A stretch of DNA of 64,000 nt from Sepiola atlantica. Taxonomy: Eukaryota > Mollusca > Cephalopoda > Sepiida > Sepiolidae. How positions within the stretch are numbered: the first letter of the stretch is position 1; every line of letters starts with the position of its first letter. The notes beneath the pieces are model-generated. The model saw nothing but the letters and a program-made list of their open reading frames with translations. It had not been told where the DNA came from and made no database searches. The position numbers and the translations under genes were made by a program. The DNA lies in contig CAUVYP010000579.1 of assembly GCA_963556195.1 (NCBI GenBank), forward strand, positions 2,542,001-2,606,000, written 5' to 3'. Positions 51,424 through 62,019 of the stretch are shown one piece after another.

Positions 51424-54211
51424 TTGTTGATGTTTTGCGTATTCAGTTTGTATCGACATATCTCCGGCAGTACAAGAGCTGCACTTCTGAAACTTCGTAC
51501 TTCAGTAGAAAATGTGTGTCCGCGACTGTCTGCAAAGTTTCGTTGCACAATTCGAATAAATGTGGAAGGTATAAACAAAAGCGATATCAACTTTAAAACG
51601 CGCCAAATTTTGTTGATGTTTTGCGTATTCAGTTTGTATCGATATATCTCCGGCAGTACAAGAGCTGCACTTCTGAAACTTGGTACTTCAGTAGGAAATG
51701 TGTCTCCGCGACTGTCTGCAAAGTTTCGTTGCACAATTCGAATAAATGTGGAAGTTATAAACAAAAGCGATATCAACTTTAAAACGCGCTAAATTTTGTT
51801 GATGTTTTGCGTATTCAGTTTGTATCGACATATCTCCGGCAGTACAAAAGCTGCACTTCTGAAACTTGGTATTTCAGTAGTAAAGGCCTATTCGAGACTG
51901 TCTGCAAAGTTTCGTTGCACAATTCGAATAAATGTGGAAGTTATAAACAAAAGCGATATCAACTTTAAAACGCGCTAAATTTTGTTAATATTTTGTGTAT
52001 TGAGTTTGTATCGACATATCTCCGGCAGTACAAGAGCTGCACTTCTGAAACTTGGTACTTCAGTAGGAAATGTGTCTCCGCGACTGTCTGCAAAGTTTCG
52101 TTTCACAATTCGAAAAATGTGGAAGGTATAAACAAAAGCGATATCAACTTTAAAACGCGCGAATTTTTGTTGATGTTTTGCGTATTCAGTTTGTATCGAC
52201 ATATCTCCGGCAGTACAAGAGCTGCACTTCTGAAACTTGGTAGTTCAGTAGAAAAGGCCTATTCGAGACTGTCTGCAAAATCTCGTTGCACAATTCGAAT
52301 AAATGTGGAAGTTATTAACAAAAGCGATATCAAATTTAAAACGCGCTAAATTTTGTTGATGTTTTGCGTATTCAGTTTGTATCGACATATCTCCGGCAGT
52401 AATAGAGCTGCACTTCTGAAACTTGGTACTTCAGTAGAAAATGTGTCTCCGCGACTGTCTGCAAAGTTTCGTTGCACAATGCGAATAAATGTGGAAGTTA
52501 TAAACAAAAGCGATATCAACTTTAAAACGCGCTAAATTTTGTTGATGTTTTGCGTATTCAGTTTGTATCGACATATCTCCGGCAGTACAAGAGCTGCACT
52601 TCTGAAACTTGGTACTTCAGTAGAAAATCTGTCTCCGCGACTGTCTGCAAAGTTTCGTTGCACAATTCGAATAAATGTGGAAGTTATAAACAAAAGCGAT
52701 ATCAACTTTAAAACGCGCTAAATTTTGTTGATGTTTTGCGTATTCAGTTTGTATCGACATATCTCCGGCAGTACAAGAGCTGCACTTCTGAAACTTGGTA
52801 CTTCAGTAGAAAATGTGTGTCCGCGACTGTCTGCAAAGTTTCGTTGCACAATTCGAATAAATGTGGAAGGTATAAACAAAAGCGATATCAACTTTAAAAC
52901 GCGCCAAATTTTGTTGATGTTTTGCGTATTCAGTTTGTATCGATATATCTCCGGCAGTACAAGAGCTGCACTTCTGAAACTTGGTACTTCAGTAGGAAAT
53001 GTGTCTCCGCGACTGTCTGCAAAGTTTCGTTGCACAATTCGAATAAATGTGGAAGTTATAAACAAAAGCGATATCAACTTTAAAACGCGCTAAATTTTGT
53101 TGATGTTTTGCGTATTCAGTTTGTATCGACATATCTCCGGCAGTACAAAAGCTGCACTTCTGAAACTTGGTACTTCAGTAGTAAAGGCCTATTCGAGACT
53201 GTCTGCAAAGTTTCGTTGCACAATTCGAATAAATGTGGAAGTTATAAACAAAAGCGATATCAACTTTAAAACGCGCTAAATTTTGTTAATATTTTGCGTA
53301 TTGAGTTTGTATCGACATATCTCCGGCAGTACAAGAGCTGCACTTCTGAAACTTGGTACTTCAGTAGGAAATGTGTCTCCGCGACTGTCTTCAAAGTTTC
53401 GTTGCACAATTCGAATAAATGTGGAAGTTATAAACAAAAGCGATTACAACTTAAAAACGCGCTAAATTTTGTTGATGTTTTGCGTATTCAGTTTGTATCG
53501 ACATATCTCCGGCAGTACAAGAGCTGCACTTCTGAAACTTGGTACTTCAGTAGAAAATGTGTCTCCGCGACTGTCTGCAAAGTTTCGTTGCACAATTCGA
53601 AAAATGTGGAAGGTATAAACAAAAGCGATATCAACTTTAAAACGCGCGAATTTTTGTTGATGTTTTGCGTATTCAGTTTGTATCGACATATCTCCGGCAG
53701 TAAAAGAGCTGCACTTCTGAAACTTGGTAGTTCAGTAGAAAAGGCCTATTCGAGACTGTCTGCAAAATCTCGTTGCACAATTCGAATAAATGTTGAAGTT
53801 ATAAACAAAAGCGATATCAAATTTAAAACGCGCTAAATTTTGTTGATGTTTTGCGTATTCAGTTCGTATCGACATATCTCCGGCAGTAATAGAGCTGCAC
53901 TTCTGAAACTTGGTACTTCAGTAGAAAATGTGTCTCCGCGACTGTCTGCAAAGTTTCGTTGCACAATTCGAATAAATGTGGAAGTTATAAACAAAAGCGA
54001 TATCAACTTTAAAACGTGCTTAATTTTGTTGATGTTTTGCGTATTCAGTTTGTATCGACATATCTCCGGCAGTACAAGAGCTGCACTTCTGAAACTTGGT
54101 ACTTCAGTAGAAAAGGCCTATTCGAGACTGTCTGCAAAGTTTCGTTGCACAATGCGAATAAATGTGGAAGTTATAAACAAAAGCGATATCAACTTTAAAA
54201 CGCGCTAAATT
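51424..54211 (+). repeat. Right-family block p-v-k-v-k-v-l-p-v-k-v-v-k-v-k
   Basis: Fifteen monomers with a rough 7-mer rhythm (l-p-v-k-v-v-k). The unit at 51982 is a recombinant: its start (gttaatattttgtg, gtaggaaatg) matches one subtype and its end (cgaaaaatg, cgcgcgaattttt) another. The units at 52353 and 53840 have agtaatagagctg. Confidence 0.78.
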
Positions 54212-57200
54212 TTGTTGATGTTTTGCGTATTCAGTTTGTATCGACATATCTCCGGCAGTACAAGAGCTGCACTTCTGAAACTTGGTACTTCAGTAGAAAA
54301 TGTGTCTCCGCGACTGTCTGCAAAGTTTCGTTGCACAATTCGAATAAATGTGGAAGTTATAAACAAAAGCGATATCAACTTTAAAACGTGCTTAATTTTG
54401 TTGATGTTTTGCGTATTCAGTTTGTATCGACATATCTCCGGCAGTACAAGAGCTGCACTTCTGAAACTTGGTACTTCAGTAGAAAATGTGTCTCCGCGAC
54501 TGTCTGCAAAGTTTCGTTGCACAATTCGAATAAATGTGGAAGTTATAAACAAAAGCGATATCAACTTTAAAACGTGCTTAATTTTGTTGATGTTTTGCGT
54601 ATTCAGTTTGTATCGACATATCTCCGGCAGTACAAGAGCTGCACTTCTGTAACTTGGTACTTCAGTAGAAAAGGCCTATTCGAGACTGTCTGCAAAGTTT
54701 CGTTGCACAATGCGAATAAATGTGGAAGTTATAAACAAAAGCGATATCAACTTTAAAACGCGCAAAATTTTGTTGATGTTTTGCGTATTGAGTTTGTATC
54801 GACATATGTCCGGCAGTACAAGAGCTGCACTTCTGAAACTTGGTACTTCAGTAGAAAATCTGTCTCCGCGACTGTCTGCAAAGTTTCGTTGCACAATTCG
54901 AATAAATTTGGAAGTTATAAACAAAAGCGATATCAACTTTAAAACGCGCTAAATTTTGTTGATGTTTTGCGTATTCAGTTTGTATCGACATATCTCCGGC
55001 AGTACAAGAGCTGCACTTCTGAAACTTGGTACTTCAGTAGAAAATGTGTGTCCGCGACTGTCTGCAAAGTTTCGTTGCACAATTCGAATAAATGTGGAAG
55101 GTATAAACAAAAGCGATATCAACTTTAAAACGCGCTAAATTTTGTTGATGTTTTGCGTATTCCTTTGTATCGACAATCTCCGGCAGTACGAGAGCTGCAC
55201 TTCTGAAGCTTGGTTCTTCAGTAGAAACGGCCTATTCGAGACTGTCTGCAAAGTTTCGTTGCACAATTCGAATAAATGTGGAAGTTATAAACAAAAGCGA
55301 TATCAACTTTAAAACGCGCTAAATGTTGTTGATGTTTTGCGTATTCAGTTTGTATCGACATATCTCCGGCAGTACAAGAGCTGCACTTCTGAAACTTGGT
55401 ACTTCAGTAGAAAATGTGTCTCCGCGACTGTCTGCAAAGTTTCGTTGCACAATTCGAATAAATGTGGAAGGTATAAACAAAAGCGATATCAACTTTAAAA
55501 CGCGCTAAATTGTGTTGATGTTTTGCGTATTCAGTTTGTATCGACATATCTCCGAAAGTACAAGAGTTGCACTTCTGAAACATGGTACTTCAGTAGAAAA
55601 GGCCTGTTCCAGACTGTCTGCAAAGTTTCGTTGCACAATTCGAATAAATGTGGAAGTTATAAACAAAAGCGATATCAACTTTAAAACGCGCTAAATTTTG
55701 TTGATGTTTTGCGTATTCAGTTTGTATCGACAAATCTCCGGCAGTACAAGAGCTGCACTTCTGAAACTTAGTACTTCAGTAGTAAATGTGTCTCCGCGAC
55801 TGTCTGCAAAGTTTCGTTGCACAATTCGAATAAATGTGGAAGTTATAAACAAAAGCGATATCAAATTTAAAACGCGCTAAATTTTGTTGATGTTTTGCGT
55901 ATTCAGTTTGTATCGACATATCTCCGGCAGTACAAGAGCTGCACTTCTGAAACTTGGTACTTCAGTAGAAAATCTGTCTCCGCGACTGTCTGCAAAGTTT
56001 CGTTGCACAATTCAAATAAATGTGGAAGTTATAAACAAAAGCGATATCAACTTTAAAACGCGCTAAATTTTGTTGATGTTTTGCGTATTTAGTTTGTATC
56101 GACATATCTCCGGCAGTACGAGAGCTGCACTTCTGAAACTTGGTACTTCAGTAGAAAAGGCCTATTCGAGACTGTCTGCAAAGTTTCGTTGCACAATTCG
56201 CATAAATGTGGAAGTTATAAACAAAAGCGATATCAACTTTAAAACGCGCTAAATTTTGTTGATGTTTTGCGTATTGAGTTTGTATCGACATATCTCCGGC
56301 AGTACAAGAGCTGCACTTCTGAAACTTGGTACTTCAGTAGAAAATCTGTCTCCGCGACTGTCTGCAAAGTTTCGTTGCACAATTAAAATAAATGTGGAAG
56401 TTATAAACAAAAGCGATATCAACTTTAAAACGCGCTAAATGTTGTTGATGTTTTGCGTATTCAGTTTGTATCGAAATATCTCCGGCAGTACAAGAGCTGC
56501 ACTTCTGAAACTTGGTACTTCAGTAGAAAATGTGTCTCCGCGACTGTCTGCAAAGTTTCGTTGCACAATTCGAATAAATGTGGAAGGTATAAACAAAAGC
56601 GATATAAACTTTAAAACGCGCTAAATTGTGTTGATGTTTTGCGTATTCAGTTTGTATCGACATATCTTCGCAAGTACAAGAGTTGCACTTCTGAAACTTG
56701 GTACTTCAGTAGAAAAGGCCTGTTCCAGACTGTCTGCAAAGTTTCGTTGCACAATTCGAATAAATGTGGAAGTTGTAAACAAAAGCGATATCAAATTTAA
56801 AACGCGCTAAATTTTGTTGATGTTTTGCGTATTCAGTTTGTATCGACATATCTCCGGCAGTACATAAGCTGCACTTCTGAAACTTAGTACTTCAGTAGTA
56901 AATGTGTCTCCGCGACTGTCTGCAAAGTTTCGTTGCACAATTCGAATAAATGTGGAAGTTATAAACAAAAGCGATATCAAATTTAAAACGCGCTAAATTT
57001 TGTTGATGTTTTGCGTATTCAGTTTGTATCGACATATCTCCGGCAGTACAAGAGCTGCACTTCTGAAACTTGGTACTTCAGTAGAAAATGTGTCTCCGCG
57101 ACTGTCTGCAAAGTTTCGTTGCACAATTCAAATAAATGTGGAAGTTATAAACAAAAGCGATATCAACTTTAAAACGCGCAAAATTTTGTTGATGTTTTGC

Positions 57201-60200
57201 GTATTCAGTTTGTATCGACATATCTCCGGCAGTACGAGAGCTGCACTTCTGAAACTTGGTACTTCAGTAGAAAAGGCCTATTTGAGACTGTCTGCAAAGT
57301 TTCGTTGCACAATTCGAATAAATGTGGAAGTTATAAACAAAAGCGATATCAACTTTAAAACGCGCTAAATTTTGTTAATGTTTTGCGTATTCAGTTTGTA
57401 ACAACATATCTCCGGCAGTACAAGAGCTGCACTTCTGAAACTTGGTACTACAGTAGGAAATATGTCTCCGCCACTGTCTGCAAAGTTTCGTTGCACAATT
57501 CGAATAAATGTGGAAGTTATAAACAAAAGCGATATCAACTTTAAAACGCGCTAAATTTTGTTGATGTTTTGCGTATTCAGTTTGTATCGACATATCTCCG
57601 GCAGTACGAGAGCTGCACTTCTGAAACCTGGTACTTCAGTAGAAAATGTGTCTCCGCGACTGTCTGCAAAGTTTCGTTGCACAATGCGAATAAATGTGGA
57701 AGTTATAAACAAAAGCGATATCAACTTTAAAACGCGCTAAATTTTGTTGATGTTTTGCGTATTCAGTTTGTATCGACATATCTCCGGCAGTACAAGAGCT
57801 GCAATTCTGAAACTTGGTACTTCAGTAGACAAGGCCTATTGGAGACTGTCTGCAAAGTTTCGTTGCACAATTCGAATAAATGTGGAAGTTATAAACAAAA
57901 GCGATATCAAATTTAAAACGCGCTAAATTTTGTTGATGTTTTGCGTATTCAGTTTGTATCGACATATCTCGAGCAGTACAAGAGATGCACTTCTGAAACT
58001 TCGTACTTCAGTAGAAAATTTGTCTCCGCGACTGTCTGCAAAGTTTCGTTGCACAATTCGAATAAATGTGGAAGTTATAAACAAAAGCGATATCAACTTT
58101 AAAACGCGCTAAATTTTGTTGATGTTTTGCGTATTCAGTTTGTATCGACATATCTCCGGCAGTACGAGAGCTGCACTTCTGAAACTTGGTACTTCAGTAG
58201 AAACGGCCTATTCGAGACTGTCTGCAAAGTTTCGTTGCACAATTCGAATAAATGTGGAAGTTATAAACAAAAGCGATATCAACTTTAAAACGCGCTAAAT
58301 GTTGTTGATGTTTTGCGTATTAGGTTTGTATCGACATATCTCCGGCAGTACAAGAGCTGCACTTCTGAAACTTGGTACTTCAGTAGAAAATGTGTCTCCG
58401 CGACTGTCTGCAAAGTTTCGTTGCACAATTCGAATAAATGTGGAAGTTATAAACAAAAGCGATATCAACTAAAAAACGCGCTAAATTTTGTTGATGTTTT
58501 GCGTATTCAGTTTGTATCGATATATCTCCGGCAGTACAAGAGCTGCACTTCTGAAACTTGGTACTTCAGTAGGAAATGTGTCTTCGCCACTGTCTGCAAA
58601 GTTTCGTTGCAAAATTCGAATAAATGTGGAAGTTATAAACAAAAGCGATATCAACTTTAAAACGCGCTAAATTTTGTTGATATTTTGCGTATTCAGTTTG
58701 TATCGACATATCTCCGCCAGTACAAGAGCTGCACTTCTGAAACTTGGTCATTCAGTAGAAAAGGCCTATTGGAGACTGTCTGCAAAGTTTCGTTTCACAA
58801 TTCGAATAAATGTAGAAGTTATAAACAAAAGCGATATCAAATTTAAAACGCGCTAAATTTTGTTGATGTTTTGCGTATTCAGTTTGTATCGACATATCTC
58901 CGGCAGTACAAGAGCTGCACTTCTGAAACTTGGTACTTCAGTAGAAAAGGCCCGTTCCAGACTGTCTTCAATGTTTCGTTGAACAATTCGAATAAATGTG
59001 GAAGTTATAAACAAAAGCGATATCAACTTTAAAACGCGCTAAATTTTGTTGATGTTTTGCGTATTCAGTTTGTATCGACATATCTCCGGCAGTACAAGAG
59101 CTGCACTTCTGAAACTTGGTACTTCAGTAGAAAATCTGTCTCCGCGACTGTCTGCAAAGCTTCGTTGCACAATTCGAATAAATGTGGAAGTTATAAACAA
59201 AAGCGATATCAAATTTAAAACGCGCTAAATTTTGTTGATGTTTTGCGTATTCAGTTTGTATCCACATATCTCCGGCAGTACAAGAGCTGCACTTCTGAAA
59301 CTTGGTACTTCAGTAGAAAATGTGTCTCCGCGACTGTCTGCAAAGTTTCGTTGCACAATTCGAATAAATGTGGAAGTTATAAACAAAAGCGATATCAACT
59401 TTAAAACGCGCTAAATTTTGTTGATGTTTTGCGTATTCAGTTTGTATCGACATATCTCCGGCAGTTCAAGAGCTGCACTTCTGAAACTTGGTTCTTCAGT
59501 AGAAAAGGCCTATTCGAGACTGTCTGCAAAGTTTCGTTGCACAATTCGAATAAATGGCGAAGTTATAAACAAAAGCGATATCAACTTTAAAACGCGCTAA
59601 ATTTTGTTGATGTTTTGCGTATTCAGTTTGTATCGACATATCTCCGGCAGTACAAGAGCTGCACTTCTGAAACTTGGTACTTCAGTAGCAAAAGCTATAT
59701 TCGAGACTGTCTGCAAAGTTTCGTTGCACAATGCGAATAAATGTGGAAGTTATAAACAAAAGCGATATCAACTTTAAAACGCGCTAAATTTTGTTGATGT
59801 TTTGCGTATTCAGTTTGTATCGACATATCTCCGGCAGTACAAGAGCTGCACTTCTGAAACTTGGTACTTCAGTAGAAAATCTGTCTCCGCGACTGTCTGC
59901 AAAGTTTCGTTGCACAATTCGAATAAATGTGGAAGTTATAAAAAAAAGCGATATCAACTTAAAAACGCGCTAAATTTTGTTGATGTTTTGCGTATTCAGT
60001 TTGTATCGACATATCTCCGGCAGTACAAGAGCTGCACTTCTGAAACTTAGTACTTCAGTAGAAAATGTGTCTCCGCGACTGTCTGCAAAGTTTCGTTGCA
60101 CAATTCGAAAAATGTGGAAGGTATAAACAAAAGCGATATCAACTTTAAAACGCGCGAATTTTTGTTGATGTTTTGCGTATTCAGTTTGTATCGACATATC

Positions 60201-60347
60201 TCCGGCAGTACAAGAGCTGCACTTCTGTAACTTGGTAGTTCAGTAGAAAAGGCCTATTCGAGACTGTCTGCAAAATCTCGTTGCACAATTTTAATAAATG
60301 TTGAAGTTATAAACAAAAGCGATATCAACTTTAAAACGCGCAAAATT
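54212..60347 (+). repeat. Large right-domain duplication, copy 2 (33 monomers)
   Basis: Parallels 38594-43985. The offset is about 15,617-15,618 bp up to the unit at 57372 and 16,361-16,362 bp from 58488 on. Exactly four additional monomers (744 bp) lie in 57558-58487, where copy 1 has one unit (41941). The marks listed for copy 1 reappear in order, including q at 55142, tcttcgcaag near 56664, acataagctg near 56861, gtaacaac near 57397 and caatgtttcgttgaac near 58968. Confidence 0.88.
55142..55325 (+). repeat. q monomer, 184 bp
   Basis: Counterpart of 39524-39707, with attcctttgtatcgacaatc and gaagcttggttc. It follows a p unit and precedes an aaatgttgttg start, the same context as the other two q units. 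Confidence 0.85.
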
Positions 60348-62019
60348 TTGTTGATGTTTTGCGTATTCAGTTTGTATCGATATATCTCCGGCAGTACAAG
60401 AGCTGCACTTCTAAAACTTGGTACTTCAGTAGAAAATGTGTCTCCGCGACTGTCTGCAAAGTTTCGTTGCACAATTCGAAAAATCTGGAAGGTATAAACA
60501 AAAGCGATATCAACTTTAAAACGCGCGAATTTTTGTTGATGTTTTGCGTATTCAGTTTGTATCGACATATCTCCGGCAGTACACGAGCTGCCCTTCTGAA
60601 ACTTCGTACTTCAGTAGAAAATGTGTCTCCGCGACTGTCTGCAAAGTTTCGTTGCACAATTCGAAAAATGTGGAAGGTATAAACAAAAGCGATATCAACT
60701 TTAAAACGCGCGAATTTTTGTTGATGTTTTGCGTATTCAGTTTGGATCGACATATCTCCGGCAGTACAAAAGCTGCACTTCTGAAACTTGGTAGTTCAGT
60801 AGAAAAGGCCTATTGGAGACTGTCTGCAAAATCTCGTTGCACAATTCGAATAAATGTGGAAGTTATAAACAAAAGCGATATCAAATTTAAAACGCGCTAA
60901 ATTTTGTTGATGTTTTGCGTATTCAGTTTGTATCGACATATCTCCGGCAGTAATAGAGCTGCACTTCTGAAACTTGGTACTTCAGTAGAAAATATGTCTC
61001 CGCGACTGTCTGCAAAGTTTCGTTGCACAATTCGAATAAATGTGGAAGTTATAAACAAAAGCGATATCAACTTTAAAACGTGCTTAATTTTGTTGATGTT
61101 TTGCGTATTCAGTTTGTATCGACATATCTCCGGCAGTACAAGAGCTGCACTTCTGAAACTTGGTACTTCAGTAGAAAAGGCCTATTCGAGACTGTCTGCA
61201 AAGTTTCGTTGCACAATGCGAATAAATGTGGAAGTTATAAACAAAAGCGATATCAACTTTAAAACGCGCTAAATTTTGTTGATGTTTTGCGTATTCAGTT
61301 TGTATCGACATATCTCCGGCAGTACAAGAGCTGCACTTCTGAAACTTGGTACTTCAGTGGAAAATGTGTGTCCGCGACTGTCTGCAAAGTTTCGTTGCAC
61401 AATTCGAATAAATGGTGAAGGTATAAACAAAAGCGATATCAACTTTAAAACGCGCCAAATTTTGTTGATGTTTTGCGTATTCAGTTTGTATCGACATATC
61501 TCCGGCAGTACAAGAGCTGCACTTCTGAAACTTGGTACTTCAGTAGAAAATTTGTCTCCGCGACTGTCTGCAAAGTTTCGTTGCACAATTCGAATAAATG
61601 TGGAAGGTATAAACAAAAGCGATATGAACTTTAAAACGCGCTAAATTTTGTTGATGTTTTGCGTATTCAGTTTGTATCGATATATCTCCGGCAGTAGAAG
61701 AGCTGCACTTCTGAAACTTGGTACTTTAGTAGGAAATGTGTCTTCGCCACTGTCTGCAAAGTTTCGTTGCAAAATTAAAATAAATGTGGAAGTTATAAAC
61801 AAAAGCGATATCAACTTTAAAACGCGCTAAATTTTGTTGATATTTTGCGTATTCAGTTTGTATCGACATATCTCCGGCAGTACAAGAGCTGCACTTCTGA
61901 AACTTGGTACTTCAGTAGAAAAGGCCTGTTCCAGACTGTCTGCAATGTTTCGTTGAACAATTCGAATAAATGTGGAAGTTATAAACAAAAGCGATATCAA
62001 CTTTAAAACGCGCTAAATT
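59977..62019 (+). repeat. 11-mer HOR copy 1 (2,043 bp)
   Basis: Eleven monomers, three of them one base short (cgaaaaatg or cgaaaaatctgg). Marks: cttagtac (59977), ctgtaac with ttttaataaatg (60162), tcgatatatc with ctaaaac (60348), agtttggatcg (60718), agtaatagag (60904), cagtggaaaatg (61276), cgatatgaac (61462), gcagtagaag (61648). All recur 2,043 bp downstream. Confidence 0.93.
61834..62019 (+). repeat. Fused monomer (w-type start, c-type end)
   Basis: Starts ttgttgatattttgcg like the w units at 42313 and 58674, and ends ggcctgttccagactg, caatgtttcgttgaac like the c units that follow them (42499, 58860). The pair has collapsed into one unit, as expected from loss of 186 bp by unequal exchange between neighbours. 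The same fused unit opens at 63877. Confidence 0.85.
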
